A model generated the notes under the pieces. It ran no database searches. It was not told the origin of the DNA and worked only from the letters and a program-made list of their open reading frames with translations. Source: Microbacterium sp. H83 (GTDB lineage: Bacteria > Actinomycetota > Actinomycetes > Actinomycetales > Microbacteriaceae). Taken from it: a stretch of DNA of 64,000 bases. Where the stretch lies: positions 1 through 64,000 of the forward strand of contig NZ_LWCU01000012.1 in the NCBI RefSeq assembly GCF_001650405.1, read 5' to 3'. This document shows, in pieces, positions 1-12,516 of this stretch; within the stretch, counting starts at the first letter, position 1; each line of letters opens with the position of its first letter. The position numbers and the translations under genes were made by a program.

Positions 1-106
1 GGGCTCCGGAGAGCCTGGGGGCGGGTACTCGTACGTGCGGCCACATCCCGAATGTACCCCGAGCCGGTCAGCGCGGGTAGCGAGCCGGAGCCCGGCGCGC
101 CGCGGG
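1..106. other. Noncoding left edge
   Basis: I see no gene, clear hairpin with a T-run, or repeat here. It is the region just downstream of the minus-strand glgX stop. Confidence 0.5.
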
Positions 107-2179
107 TCATTCCACCCGGAAGAGGCGCATCGACGTGCCGCTGATCGGCAGCACCTCGCCGGGGGAGAACACCTCGGCGTCCTCCGACGGGCGCTCGTCG
201 GCGCTCGACCACAGGGACACGAATCGGGTGGCATCCTCCAGCTGCTCGGGGAGCCGGACGTCGATCGGCGACTCGGTCCCGTGGACGATCAGCAGGATGC
301 GGTTCGCCGGCTCACGGTCGGGAGTGGAGGCGGCGACGTACTGCAGAGTCCGGTTCCCCGGATCCGTCCACTGGTCGCTCTCCATGGTCTCGCCGTTCTG
401 GTCGAACCAGTCCATCACCGACGCGTTGGGGATGTGCTCGCCGAGCCGGGCGTATCTGCTCGGGCGCAGCGCGGGATTCTCCTCGCGCAGCCGCGTCAGG
501 CGAGCGACGTGGGCTCGCAGATCCTCCTGCCACGGCTCGTCGTCCCAGCTCAGCCAGGTCAGCGCCGAATCCTGCGCGTAGGCGTTGTTGTTGCCGCGCT
601 GCGTCCGCCCGACCTCGTCGCCGGCCGTCAGCATCGGGATCCCGGCCGACAGCAGCAGCGTGCCGAGCAGATTGCGCATGGCCTTCCGCCGGGCCGCGAG
701 CACGGACGGGTCGTCGGTCGGCCCCTCGATCCCATGGTTGAAGGCGCGATTCGTGTCGGCGCCGTCGCGATTGTGCTCGCCGTTCGCCTCGTTGTGCTTG
801 ACGTCGTAGGAGACCAGATCGTGGAGGGTGAAGCCGTCGTGCGCCGTGACGAAGTTGATGCTCGCCAGCGGCCCGCGCTCGTCGGCGAAGGTGTTCGACG
901 ACCCCGCGAGCCGGGTCGCGAAGCCGCCGATGCCCACCGGCGCGGACGCGCGGCGCGCGTAGTCGATGTCGCTGAGCCAGAAGTTCCGCACGCGGTCGCG
1001 GTAGCGATCGTTCCACTCGTGCCATCCGGTCGGGAAGTTGCCGGTCTGCCAGCCGCCCAGGCCGACGTCCCAGGGCTCCGCGATCAGCTTCGTGTCGGCG
1101 AGGACGGGGTCCTCGGCGATCGCAGCGAGCAGCGGATGCTCGGGGGAGTAGGTGTGCGAGGCGTCCCGGGCGATCGCGGTGGCGAGGTCGAACCGGAACC
1201 CGTCGATCTGCATCTCCTGGGCCCAGTAGCGCAGGGAGTCGAGCACGAGACGCGCGCCGGCGTCGATCGAGGTGTTCAGGGTGTTGCCGCATCCGGTGGT
1301 GTCGATGTACGCGCCGGAAGCGTCCTGGCGGTAGTAGCTCGCGTTGTCGATGCCGCGGAGGCTCGACCGAGGGCCGCCGATGCCCTCCTCGGAGGTGTGG
1401 TTGTAGACGACGTCGAGGATGACCTCGAGACCCGCCTCGTGCAGCAGGCGCACCATGCCCTTGAACTCGGCGAGGACCGCCTCGGGCCCGAGCTTGCGGG
1501 CCTCCTCGGTCGCGTACGCGGTGTGCGGCGTGAAGAAGTTGAGGGTGTTGTATCCCCAGTAGTTGGTCAGGCCGCGCTCGAGGAGGCGGGGTTCCGGGAC
1601 GAACGCGTGCACCGGGAGCAGCTCGATGGAGGTGATGCCGAGCGAGCGGAAGTACTCGATCATGGCGGGGTGGGCGAGACCCGCGTACGTCCCGTGCAGA
1701 GCCGGCGGGACGTCGGGCTGACGCTTGGTCAGCCCCTTGAGATGCCCTTCGTAGATCACTGTCCGGTCGAGAGGGATGCGCGGCTTCCTGGATTCGCCCC
1801 AGTCGAACCCGTCGACGATCACGACCGAGCGCCACTCCTCGTACCCGTCGCCCTGGGCGAGTCCGCGGGCGTAGGGGTCGAGCAGCAGCGTCTCCGGGTT
1901 GAACGTGTTCCCGGGACCATGAGGGCCGCCGACGCGGATCGCGTATCTGGTGCCCGGCTGCAGCAGTGGGGTCGTGACCTCCCAGACACCGCCCGGGAGG
2001 CGCTCGAGGCCCACCTCGTCGGTGGCCCAGTCGAGGTCGGTCGCGTCGAACACGACGAGCTCCACGGAGGACGCGTTCTGGGACCAGACGCGGAGTGTTC
2101 CGACGCCGTCGTGCAGACGGACGCCGAGGTCGTCGAGGGCAGAACCGCCGGGTGCGGTGGTGTCTCGGGTCTCGGGCAT
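107..2179 (-). CDS. glgX: Glycogen debranching enzyme GlgX
   Basis: Hydrolyses alpha-1,6 branches of glycogen in the cytoplasm. The 690-residue protein has an N-terminal CBM48-like beta domain (about 20-105) followed by a GH13 barrel: DVVYNH at 256-261, nucleophile D331 in DGFRFD, acid/base E368 in AEPWD, and H447-D448. Length fits the family. The ATG is supported by TATGGT 6 nt upstream (2186-2191), which would give a leaderless mRNA. It is a single gene, divergent from the cysteine desulfurase. A TreX/isoamylase-like specificity cannot be excluded from sequence alone. Confidence 0.93.
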   Translation of the reverse strand: MPETRDTTAPGGSALDDLGVRLHDGVGTLRVWSQNASSVELVVFDATDLDWATDEVGLERLPGGVWEVTTPLLQPGTRYAIRVGGPHGPGNTFNPETLLLDPYARGLAQGDGYEEWRSVVIVDGFDWGESRKPRIPLDRTVIYEGHLKGLTKRQPDVPPALHGTYAGLAHPAMIEYFRSLGITSIELLPVHAFVPEPRLLERGLTNYWGYNTLNFFTPHTAYATEEARKLGPEAVLAEFKGMVRLLHEAGLEVILDVVYNHTSEEGIGGPRSSLRGIDNASYYRQDASGAYIDTTGCGNTLNTSIDAGARLVLDSLRYWAQEMQIDGFRFDLATAIARDASHTYSPEHPLLAAIAEDPVLADTKLIAEPWDVGLGGWQTGNFPTGWHEWNDRYRDRVRNFWLSDIDYARRASAPVGIGGFATRLAGSSNTFADERGPLASINFVTAHDGFTLHDLVSYDVKHNEANGEHNRDGADTNRAFNHGIEGPTDDPSVLAARRKAMRNLLGTLLLSAGIPMLTAGDEVGRTQRGNNNAYAQDSALTWLSWDDEPWQEDLRAHVARLTRLREENPALRPSRYARLGEHIPNASVMDWFDQNGETMESDQWTDPGNRTLQYVAASTPDREPANRILLIVHGTESPIDVRLPEQLEDATRFVSLWSSADERPSEDAEVFSPGEVLPISGTSMRLFRVE

Positions 2180-2311
2180 GAGTACACCATAGAGCGCTGT
2201 GCCCGGGTGTCAGGACAGCTCGCACTCAGTTCCACCTGCCGGCACGCCGTCCGACCCGGCGTGCGCCGTCCGAGCGACCTCGGCGACGTGGAAATGCGGG
2301 AGCATGGAAGC

Positions 2312-3487
2312 ATGCGGCACTATCTCGATCATGCGGCCACCACGCCCCTCCGTCCGGAGGCTCGGGACGCATGGCTCAGGGCGAGCGACGTCGTCGGCAA
2401 CGCGTCGTCCACGCACGGCGCGGGTCAGGACGCGCGTCGCCTGCTCGAGGAGTCGCGCGAGCGCGTGGCCGCCGTTCTGGACTGCGACCCGATCGAGGTC
2501 GTCTTCACGTCCGGTGGGACCGAGTCGATCAATCTCGCCCTGCAGGGATCGTGGCGGGCCCGTGCGACGGGAGCCGACGCGATCGTGATGCCGGACGGGG
2601 AGCACCACGCCACGATGGACACGGTCGAGGCGCTCGTGAAGGACGGTGCAGAGCTGCGGCCCGTCGGGCTGACCGCGACAGGAGGGATCCCGGTCGCGGA
2701 GTTCGCCCGGCGGCTTCCCGGCGCCGCCGTGGCCACCGCGCTCGTCGCCAACAACGAGGTCGGGACCGTGAACGACGCGGCGGCCCTGTCCGAGGCGGCG
2801 GCGGAGACCGGCGTGCCGCTCCATCTCGACGCGGTCGCGGCGCTCGGCCACCTTCCTCTGTCGTTCCGGCGGCTGAGAGGACGCGCGGAGCCCGGGGTGG
2901 GTCTGGTCGCGATGAGCGTCGCGGGTCACAAGGTCGGCGCACCCGTGGGAGTGGGGGCGCTCGTGACGGCGAGGTCGGCCGCAGTGACGGCACTGCTGCA
3001 CGGCGGCGCCCAGCAGAGAGGTCTGCGGGCGGGGACGCAGGATGTCGCGGGCGCGGCCGCGTTCGCCACCGCCCTCGAGATCGCCGCAGACGAGCGCGAG
3101 TCCGAGGGACGACGTCTGAGCGCGCTTCGGGATCGGCTCGTCGACGGCATCCGCTCGCGGGTCCCCGCGGCCGAGCTCCTGGGCGATCCCGAGCACCGGC
3201 TGCCCGGCAACGCGCACCTGCTCTTCCCCGGCGCGGTGGGGGAGAGCCTCCTCTTCCTCCTCGACATGGCCGGAGTCGCCGCCTCGACCGGATCGGCCTG
3301 CCAGGCCGGAGTCGCAGAACCCTCGCACGTCGTGATGGCGATGGGACGCACCGAGCAGGAGGCGCGCAGCGTGCTCCGCTTCACGCTGGGCCGCAGCTCG
3401 TCGGATGCGGACGTCGACGCCGTGCTGGCCGCCATCGCCGACGCCTTCGAGCGGGCATCCGGGGCTGGCACAGGCACGCGCTCGTAG
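2312..3487 (+). CDS. Cysteine desulfurase (NifS/IscS family)
   Basis: PLP enzyme that takes sulfur from cysteine as an enzyme persulfide. The 391-residue protein starts with the family signature YLDHAATTP; K207 in AGHK binds PLP, H99-H100 lie in the cofactor site and C330 in STGSAC carries the persulfide. The frame is open far upstream, but that part is antisense to glgX and is not protein. I chose ATG 2312 because the family motif begins there; ATG 2294 would add six residues. It lies 9 nt before mnmA, so it probably supplies sulfur for tRNA 2-thiouridylation; a role in Fe-S or cofactor synthesis is also possible. Confidence 0.9.
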   Translation: MRHYLDHAATTPLRPEARDAWLRASDVVGNASSTHGAGQDARRLLEESRERVAAVLDCDPIEVVFTSGGTESINLALQGSWRARATGADAIVMPDGEHHATMDTVEALVKDGAELRPVGLTATGGIPVAEFARRLPGAAVATALVANNEVGTVNDAAALSEAAAETGVPLHLDAVAALGHLPLSFRRLRGRAEPGVGLVAMSVAGHKVGAPVGVGALVTARSAAVTALLHGGAQQRGLRAGTQDVAGAAAFATALEIAADERESEGRRLSALRDRLVDGIRSRVPAAELLGDPEHRLPGNAHLLFPGAVGESLLFLLDMAGVAASTGSACQAGVAEPSHVVMAMGRTEQEARSVLRFTLGRSSSDADVDAVLAAIADAFERASGAGTGTRS

Positions 3488-3496
3488 ACTGGTCGC

Positions 3497-4594
3497 ATGA
3501 GGATTCTCGCGGCCATGAGCGGTGGAGTGGACTCCGCCGTCGCGGCAGCCCGCGCGGTCGAGGACGGGCACGACGTCGTCGGCGTGCATCTGGCCCTGTC
3601 CCGCGCGGGGGGCACGCTGCGCACGGGCAGCCGCGGATGCTGCACGATCGAGGATGCGCTGGACGCCCGCCGGGCTGCGGATCTCCTCGGCATCCCCTTC
3701 TACGTCTGGGACTTCTCAGAGCGCTTCCGCGAGGATGTCATCGCCGACTTCGTATCGGAGTATCAGGCGGGTCGGACTCCGAACCCCTGCATGCGGTGCA
3801 ACGAGAAGATCAAGTTCGCCGCTCTGCTGGAGCGGGCGATCGAGCTCGGCTTCGACGCCGTCTGCACCGGGCATTACGCCACGCTGATCGATACGCCGGC
3901 GGGCCTCGAGCTGCACCGGGCCGCCGACAACGCCAAGGACCAGTCCTACGTCCTCGGAGTGCTCACGGCCGAGCAGCTCGCGCACACGTACTTCCCCTTG
4001 GGGACCACGCCGTCGAAGGCCGTGGTGCGCGCCGAGGCGGCGGACCGCGGGCTCACGGTCGCCCAGAAGCCGGACAGCCATGACATCTGCTTCATCCCGG
4101 ACGGGGATACGAGGGGATGGCTCGCCGAGAAGGTCGGCACCGAGACCGGCGACATCGTCGACCGCGCCGGTTCCGTCGTCGGCTCGCACGAGGGCGCGCA
4201 CGCGTTCACCGTCGGACAGCGGCGCGGGCTGAAGCTCGGCGTGCCCGCGGCGGACGGCAAGCCGCGATTCGTCCTCGAGGTGCGTCCGGTCTCGAACACG
4301 GTCGTGGTGGGTCCGAAGGAGGCTCTGGCCATCCGCGAGATCGCGGGTGCGCGCTTCAGCTGGGCAGGGGCCGCGCCCACCGCGCAGGAGTTCGACTGCC
4401 ACGTGCAGATCCGCGCCCACTCGGAGCCCGTGACGGCACGCGCGTCCGTCTCGACGGACGGCGTCACGGTGATCCCGGACGAGCCCCTCGACGGCGTCGC
4501 ACCCGGCCAGACAGCCGTGCTCTACATCGGCACGCGCGTGCTCGGTCAGTTCACGATCGACCGCACGGTATCGGCCGTTCCCGTCGACGTCTAG
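3497..4594 (+). CDS. mnmA: tRNA-specific 2-thiouridylase MnmA
   Basis: Makes 2-thiouridine at U34 of tRNA Lys, Glu and Gln using ATP and enzyme-bound sulfur. The PP-loop SGGVDS is at residues 8-13 and the two catalytic cysteines are C98 (NPCMRC) and C198 (HDICF), at the same spacing as in E. coli MnmA. 365 residues is normal. TAGACT (3485-3490) sits exactly 6 nt before the ATG, so it may have its own leaderless promoter as well as read-through from the cysteine desulfurase that would feed it sulfur. Confidence 0.95.
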   Translation: MRILAAMSGGVDSAVAAARAVEDGHDVVGVHLALSRAGGTLRTGSRGCCTIEDALDARRAADLLGIPFYVWDFSERFREDVIADFVSEYQAGRTPNPCMRCNEKIKFAALLERAIELGFDAVCTGHYATLIDTPAGLELHRAADNAKDQSYVLGVLTAEQLAHTYFPLGTTPSKAVVRAEAADRGLTVAQKPDSHDICFIPDGDTRGWLAEKVGTETGDIVDRAGSVVGSHEGAHAFTVGQRRGLKLGVPAADGKPRFVLEVRPVSNTVVVGPKEALAIREIAGARFSWAGAAPTAQEFDCHVQIRAHSEPVTARASVSTDGVTVIPDEPLDGVAPGQTAVLYIGTRVLGQFTIDRTVSAVPVDV

Positions 4595-4624
4595 GCTCCG
4601 CGCGATGTCGGCGCCCGCTCGTAG

Positions 4625-6949
<2,325 letters not shown>

Positions 6950-7044
6950 GGCGACACGGTCGTCTCCTCGCTGTGCCGGAGGCTCCGGCGAGAGAGTGAC
7001 CGGTGGACGCGCTGCCCGGCGAGTCGTGTCCGCCGGGCTCCGCT

Positions 7045-8886
7045 TCAGTTCTTGTGTCGCGGCTTGCGGAACGGCTTGTCGTCGCGGCCCTGACGGTCGT
7101 CCCGAGACGACCGGTCGAAGCGGTCCTGCCTCGGTCGGTCATCCCGATCGCGTCGCTCGTAGCCGCCGTCGCGCGGTCCGCCGCTGCGACGAGCGCCCGG
7201 CCCCCTGTCCGGCTTGATCTCGATCAGACGACCCGAGATGCGCGTGTCGCGGAGCTTCTCGAGGACGCCGGAATCGAGGTTCGCGGGCAGCTCGACGATC
7301 GAGAAGTCCGGACGGATGTTGATCGCGCCGAAGTCGTCGCGCCCGAGACCGCCCTCGTTGGCGAGGGCGCCGACGATCTGTCGAGGTTCGACGCGGTGAC
7401 GGCGACCCACCTCGATGCGATACGCCGAGTAGTCGCCGCGCCCGCGGCGTTCGGTACGGGGCTCACGCGGCTCACGGGTCGTGCGCTCGCGCGGCGGCCT
7501 GTTGTCGTGCTCCACGGCCTTCGCCAGCGCATCGTCGGCGGGATCGAGCAGAAGAGGCGTGTCCCCCTGCGCCACCACGGCGAGGGCTGCGGCGACATCG
7601 GCCTCGGGCACGTCGTGGTTGCGCACGTAATGCGCGATGATGTCGCGGAACTTCTCGATGCGCGATCCGTCGCCGAGGGCCGTGGTGATCGCGTCGTCGA
7701 AGCGGGCGAGACGGGTGGTGTTCACATCCTCGGTGCTCGGCAGCTGCATCTGCGTCGGCTGCTGGCGCGTCGCCTTCTCGATGTGCTTGAGCAGGTAGCG
7801 CTCACGGGGGGTGATGAAGCTGATCGCGTCGCCCGACCGGCCGGCGCGCCCCGTGCGTCCGATGCGGTGCACGTACGACTCGGTGTCGGTAGGGATGTCG
7901 AAGTTGACGACGTGGCTGATCCGCTCGACGTCGAGCCCGCGCGCGGCGACATCCGTGGCGACGAGGATGTCGAGCTTGCCGTCCTTCAGCTGGTTGACGC
8001 TGCGCTCGCGCTGCACCTGCGGCACGTCGCCGTTGATGGCCGCTGCGGAGTACCCGCGAGCGCGGAGCTTCTCGGCGAGCGTCTCGGTCTCGTTCTTGGT
8101 GCGGACGAACACGATCATGCCGTCGAAGTTCTCGACCTCGAGGATGCGGGTGAGCGCATCGACCTTCTGCGCGTACGACACCACGAGGTAGCGCTGGGTG
8201 ATGTTCGTGCCGGTGGCGGTCTTCGACTTGATGCTGATCTCTTCGGGCTCGCGCAGGTACTTCTGCGCGAGGCGACGGATCTGCGGCGGCATCGTGGCGG
8301 AGAACAGCGCGACCTGCTTCTCCTCGGGGGTCTGCGCGAGGATCTGCTCGACGTCCTCAGCGAAGCCCATCTTGAGCATCTCGTCGGCTTCGTCGAGCAC
8401 GAGGTACTGCAGCTGCGACAGATCCAGGGTGCCCTTGGCGAGGTGATCCATGATCCGGCCGGGCGTTCCGACGATGACGTGCACGCCGCGACGGAGCGCC
8501 GACAGCTGCACGCCGTATCCCTGACCGCCGTAGACGGGGAGGACGTGCACGCCCTTCATGCGAGACGCGTACGACTCGAAGGCCTCGCACACCTGGAGGG
8601 CCAGCTCGCGGGTCGGTGCCAGCACCAGTGCCTGGGGTGTCTTCTGCGCGACGTCGAGTCGCTCCAGCACCGGCAGCGCGAAGGCCGCGGTCTTGCCCGT
8701 GCCCGTCTGCGCCATGCCGACGACGTCACGACCGGAGAGAAGCGTCGGGATGGTCGCCGCCTGGATGGGCGACGGCGTCTCGTAGCCGAGATCCCTGATC
8801 GCCTTGAGGACGGCGCCCGTGATGCCGAGCTCCTCGAATCCGGGGGTCGCGGGGGCGTCGATGGTCGCAGCGTCTTCAGGAGTCAC
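7045..8886 (-). CDS. deaD: DEAD-box RNA helicase (DeaD/CsdA type)
   Basis: ATP-dependent RNA unwinding, typically in ribosome assembly, mRNA turnover and cold adaptation. The 613-residue protein has Walker A AQTGTGKT (59-66), PTRELA (91-96), DEAD (165-168), SAT (196-198) and the HRIGRTGR motif, then a DbpA-type RNA-binding domain (about 480-560) and an Arg/Gly/Asp-rich tail typical of RNA contact. The frame is open to 9822, but that extension is antisense to fadD; GTG 8886 is chosen because homology begins there and TACCCT lies 6 nt upstream. Confidence 0.94.
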   Translation of the reverse strand: MTPEDAATIDAPATPGFEELGITGAVLKAIRDLGYETPSPIQAATIPTLLSGRDVVGMAQTGTGKTAAFALPVLERLDVAQKTPQALVLAPTRELALQVCEAFESYASRMKGVHVLPVYGGQGYGVQLSALRRGVHVIVGTPGRIMDHLAKGTLDLSQLQYLVLDEADEMLKMGFAEDVEQILAQTPEEKQVALFSATMPPQIRRLAQKYLREPEEISIKSKTATGTNITQRYLVVSYAQKVDALTRILEVENFDGMIVFVRTKNETETLAEKLRARGYSAAAINGDVPQVQRERSVNQLKDGKLDILVATDVAARGLDVERISHVVNFDIPTDTESYVHRIGRTGRAGRSGDAISFITPRERYLLKHIEKATRQQPTQMQLPSTEDVNTTRLARFDDAITTALGDGSRIEKFRDIIAHYVRNHDVPEADVAAALAVVAQGDTPLLLDPADDALAKAVEHDNRPPRERTTREPREPRTERRGRGDYSAYRIEVGRRHRVEPRQIVGALANEGGLGRDDFGAINIRPDFSIVELPANLDSGVLEKLRDTRISGRLIEIKPDRGPGARRSGGPRDGGYERRDRDDRPRQDRFDRSSRDDRQGRDDKPFRKPRHKN

Positions 8887-8892
8887 TGACCA

Positions 8893-8898
8893 AGGGTA
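8893..8898 (-). promoter_or_regulatory. -10 element of the DEAD-box helicase gene
   Basis: TACCCT on the minus strand ends 6 nt before GTG 8886. This spacing would place the transcription start at the first base of the GTG, which decides the start codon against the longer open frame. Confidence 0.55.
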
Positions 8899-8933
8899 GC
8901 GCGCCGCCGCTCCCGTCGCCTGTGAGGGCGCCC

Positions 8934-10634
8934 TCAGGAGCCGCTGGTGAGGGCCAGCAGCTTCTCCTTCACCTGACGACGCAGCACCTTGCCGATGAGC
9001 GACGTCGGCAGCTCGTCCACGACGAAGATGCGCCGCGGCACCTTGTACGGGGTGAGGATGCCGCGCGCGTACTCGCGGATCGCCTCCACGTCGACGTCTG
9101 TGCCGCCGTCGACGACGATCGCCGCGACGACCTCCTCTCCGGAGTGGTCGCTGGGAAGTCCGACGACGGCCGCATCGGACACCTGGGGATGCTGGCGCAG
9201 TGCGCTCTCGACCTCGGTCGGTGCGACGTTGAAGCCGCCGGTGATGATGAGCTCCTTGATGCGGTCGACGATGCGGACGAAGCCCGCGTCGTCGATGGTG
9301 ACGATGTCTCCGGTCCGGAACCATCCGTCGGCGAACACCGCCTCCGTCTCCTCGGGCTTCCCGTAGTAGCCGGAGAAGACCTGCGGTCCGCGGACGACGA
9401 GCTCGCCCGCTGCCCCGGCAGGCACGTCGACGGTCGGGTTCTCCGGGTCGACGACGCGGCACTCGGTACCCGGGAGCGGGAGCCCGACGGTTCCCGGCAC
9501 CCGGTTGTCCGCCACCGGGTTCGCCATCAGGACCGGGGAGCACTCGCTGAGCCCGTAGCCCTCGACGAGGAATCCGTTGGTCGCGGCCTCGAACGGCACC
9601 ACGAGTTCGTGCGGAAGCGCCATCGCGCCCGAGATCGCGACCTCGATGCCGTCGAGCGACACGCCCTTCGTCTTCGACGCCGCGAGCAGGCGGTCGGCGA
9701 TCGGCGGAACCAGGGGGAGGAACGTCGCCGGGTGCTTCTTCATGACGTCGAGCACGAGGTCCGGGTCGAACTTCGGGAAGAGCACCAGCCGCGCGCCCAT
9801 CGACATCGCGAAGGTGAGACACAGGGTCAGGCCGTAGGCGTGGAACATCGGCAGCACTGCGTACACCACACAGCCCTGTCCACGGATGATCGACGGCACC
9901 CAGGCGCGCGCCTGCGCGGCGTTGGCGAGCAGATTGCGGTGCGTGAGCGCCGCGCCCTTCGGCGTTCCGGTCGTGCCCGACGTGTATTGGATGATGGCCA
10001 GGTCGTCGGTCTGCGGCCGCGGATGCGACGCGGCGATCGGCTCGGCGGATACGAGCGAATCCCAGGTCACGGTGCCCCGCACCCGTTCCGTCAGAGCGGC
10101 CCGGGAGGTTCGGGCCTTCGCGACAGGCAGACGAAGAGCCACCCGAGTGAGGAAGGGCATGGCCCGCGTGACGTCGACCGAGACGAGGTTCGTCACTGCG
10201 AGATCGGCGGGGAATCCCTGGACGGTCGAGACGACCTTGTTCCAGACGATCGCGTGCTTCGCGCCGTGATCCTCGAACTGCTTGCGCAGCTCGCGAGGGG
10301 TGTACAGCGGATTGTGCTCGACCACGACGGCGCCGAGACGCAGCACGGCGTAGAAGGCGACGATGTGCTGCGGGCAGTTCGGGAGGACGATGGCGACGGG
10401 GTCGCCGGCGCGCACACCCAGATCCCGGAGTCCGGCAGCGGCGCGATCGATCGCCGCCTGCAGCTCCTCATACGTCGTCTCGCGCCCGAAGAACTGCAAC
10501 GCCGGGGCGTTCGGGTAGTCGCGGGCCGACGCCGCGACGATGTCGATCAGCGAACCGGTCACGGGGGCGAGGTCCTCCGGCACGCCGTCTGCATAGCTGG
10601 CGACCCAGGGGCGGGGCGGCTGATAGGTGCTCAC
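8934..10634 (-). CDS. fadD: Long-chain fatty acid-CoA ligase (FadD-like)
   Basis: Activates fatty acids to acyl-CoA through an acyl-adenylate. The 566-residue protein has the AMP-binding P-loop YTSGTTGTPKG (217-227), the GYGLSE motif (about 353-358), the D-R-hinge region IVDRIKELIITGG, and the C-terminal catalytic Lys in GKVLRR. Substrate chain length cannot be read from sequence. GTG start with TATGCT 6 nt upstream (10641-10646). It follows the helicase gene direction but has its own promoter and probably no functional link to it; it may feed acyl-CoA to the thioesterases elsewhere in the window. Confidence 0.88.
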   Translation of the reverse strand: MSTYQPPRPWVASYADGVPEDLAPVTGSLIDIVAASARDYPNAPALQFFGRETTYEELQAAIDRAAAGLRDLGVRAGDPVAIVLPNCPQHIVAFYAVLRLGAVVVEHNPLYTPRELRKQFEDHGAKHAIVWNKVVSTVQGFPADLAVTNLVSVDVTRAMPFLTRVALRLPVAKARTSRAALTERVRGTVTWDSLVSAEPIAASHPRPQTDDLAIIQYTSGTTGTPKGAALTHRNLLANAAQARAWVPSIIRGQGCVVYAVLPMFHAYGLTLCLTFAMSMGARLVLFPKFDPDLVLDVMKKHPATFLPLVPPIADRLLAASKTKGVSLDGIEVAISGAMALPHELVVPFEAATNGFLVEGYGLSECSPVLMANPVADNRVPGTVGLPLPGTECRVVDPENPTVDVPAGAAGELVVRGPQVFSGYYGKPEETEAVFADGWFRTGDIVTIDDAGFVRIVDRIKELIITGGFNVAPTEVESALRQHPQVSDAAVVGLPSDHSGEEVVAAIVVDGGTDVDVEAIREYARGILTPYKVPRRIFVVDELPTSLIGKVLRRQVKEKLLALTSGS

Positions 10635-10702
10635 GTGCCCAGCATAGGGGCGTCGGTCATCAGGCTGCGGGCGACGTCGGGCGCGCTGAGTAGACTTGCC
10701 GT

Positions 10703-11002
10703 GTGTCTGAAATCACCCCTGATCTTGTGCGCCATCTCGGCGTGCTCGCGCGCATCCAGCTGAACGACGACGAGGTGACGCGGCTCACGGGCCAGCTCGA
10801 CGCCATCGTCGACAACATCGCGAAGGTGTCCGCGGTCGCGACGGCCGACGTCGTCGCGACCAGCCACCCGATCCCGCTGAGCAACGTCTTCCGACCCGAT
10901 GTCGTGGGGGAGACCCTCACCCACGAGCAGGTCCTCCAGAACGCGCCGGACCAGGCGGACGGCCGGTTCCGCGTCACCGCGATCCTGGGAGAAGAGCAGT
11001 GA
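10703..11002 (+). CDS. gatC: Asp/Glu-tRNA amidotransferase subunit C
   Basis: Small subunit that holds GatA and GatB together in the GatCAB complex, which converts Glu-tRNA(Gln) or Asp-tRNA(Asn) to the amidated forms. 99 residues, with the family pattern [10 protein letters not shown]...DEV near the N terminus and a C-terminal RVTAIL segment. GTG start with TAGACT 6 nt upstream (10691-10696). Its stop overlaps the gatA start by 4 nt, so subunits are translationally coupled. Confidence 0.95.
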   Translation: MSEITPDLVRHLGVLARIQLNDDEVTRLTGQLDAIVDNIAKVSAVATADVVATSHPIPLSNVFRPDVVGETLTHEQVLQNAPDQADGRFRVTAILGEEQ

Positions 11003-12516
11003 GCGACATCATCCGACTGACGGCGGCCGAGCTCGCCGACAAGCTCGCCTCCCGCGAGATCTCCAGCGTCGAGGCGACGCAGGCCCATCTCGACCGCATC
11101 GCGGCCGTCGACGGAGACGTGCACGCCTTCCTGCACGTCAACGACGGCGCGCTCGAGGCCGCTGCGGCTGTCGACGCGCGTCGCGCGGCGGGCGACGAGC
11201 TGGGGCCGATCGCCGGTGTGCCGCTCGCCATCAAGGACGTGCTCGTCACGACCGATCAGCCCACCACGAGCGGCTCGCGCATCCTCGAGGGGTACCGGTC
11301 GCCGTACGATGCGACCGTCGTGGCGCGATCGCGAGCGGCCGGACTCATCCCGCTCGGCAAGACCAACATGGACGAGTTCGCCATGGGATCCTCGACGGAG
11401 CACTCCGCGTACGGTCCCACCCGCAACCCGTGGGACCTCGACCGCATCCCCGGCGGCTCCGGCGGAGGATCGGCGGCGGCTGTCGCGGCCTTCGAGGCGC
11501 CGCTCGCCCTGGGATCGGACACCGGCGGATCCATCCGCCAGCCCGCACATGTCACCGGCACCGTCGGCGTCAAGCCGACCTACGGAGGCGTGAGCCGCTA
11601 CGGCGCCATCGCGCTCGCATCGAGTCTCGACCAAGTGGGTCCGGTCACTCGCACGGTGCTCGACGCCGGACTGCTGCACGACGCGATTGGCGGACACGAC
11701 CCGAAGGACTCCACCTCCCTGCGGGACGCCTGGCCGTCCTTCGCCGAGGCGGCCAGGGAGGGCGCCAGGGGAGACGTGCTCAAGGGCCTCAGGGTCGGAG
11801 TCATCCGCGAGCTGCCCGACAGCGGCTTCCAGCCGGGCGTCGCCGAGTCGTTCCGCAGCGCGTTGGCGCTCATGGAGGCTCAGGGGGCCGAGATCGTCGA
11901 GGTCGGCGCGCCGCACTTCGAGTACGGAGTCGCCGCGTACTACCTGATCCTGCCCGCCGAGGCGTCCAGCAACCTCGCCAAGTTCGACTCGGTCCGGTTC
12001 GGGATGCGCGTCACCCCCGACGGCGGCGCGACCGTGGAGGACGTGATGTCCGCCACGCGCGACGCCGGCTTCGGCGACGAGGTCAAGCGTCGCATCATCC
12101 TCGGCACGTACGCCCTGTCCGCGGGCTACTACGACGCGTACTACGGCAGCGCGCAGAAGGTGCGCACGCTGATCCAGCAGGACTTCGCGAACGCCTTCGC
12201 CGACGTCGACGTGATCGCGACCCCGTCCGCCCCCACGACGGCGTTCCGGATCGGCGAGAAGGTCGACGACCCGCTCCAGATGTACCTCAACGACATCACC
12301 ACCATCCCCGTGAACCTGGCGGGGGTGCCCGGCATCTCCATCCCGAGCGGCCTGGCCTCCGAGGACGGGCTGCCCGTCGGCATCCAGTTCGTCGCGCCCG
12401 CGCGCGAGGACGCCCGTCTGTACAAGGTCGGTGCGGCCCTCGAGGCCGTGCTGCTCGACTCGTGGGGAGCCCCGCTGCTGTCGCGCGCGCCCCAGCTCGT
12501 GGAAGGGACCCGCTGA
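10999..12516 (+). CDS. gatA: Asp/Glu-tRNA amidotransferase subunit A
   Basis: Amidase subunit: releases ammonia from glutamine and channels it to GatB. The 505-residue protein has the amidase-signature triad K79 - S154 (cis-Ser in GGSGGGS) - S178 (DTGGS). GTG start overlaps the gatC stop; the gatA stop overlaps the gatB ATG by one base, so gatCAB is one tight operon. The presence of all three subunits implies an indirect route for Gln-tRNA and/or Asn-tRNA in this organism. Confidence 0.96.
   Translation: MSDIIRLTAAELADKLASREISSVEATQAHLDRIAAVDGDVHAFLHVNDGALEAAAAVDARRAAGDELGPIAGVPLAIKDVLVTTDQPTTSGSRILEGYRSPYDATVVARSRAAGLIPLGKTNMDEFAMGSSTEHSAYGPTRNPWDLDRIPGGSGGGSAAAVAAFEAPLALGSDTGGSIRQPAHVTGTVGVKPTYGGVSRYGAIALASSLDQVGPVTRTVLDAGLLHDAIGGHDPKDSTSLRDAWPSFAEAAREGARGDVLKGLRVGVIRELPDSGFQPGVAESFRSALALMEAQGAEIVEVGAPHFEYGVAAYYLILPAEASSNLAKFDSVRFGMRVTPDGGATVEDVMSATRDAGFGDEVKRRIILGTYALSAGYYDAYYGSAQKVRTLIQQDFANAFADVDVIATPSAPTTAFRIGEKVDDPLQMYLNDITTIPVNLAGVPGISIPSGLASEDGLPVGIQFVAPAREDARLYKVGAALEAVLLDSWGAPLLSRAPQLVEGTR

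Noticed and set aside
35..2311. Very long plus-strand open frame leading into the cysteine desulfurase
   Set aside because: It is antisense to glgX and lacks protein-like composition; only the part from 2312 matches the family.
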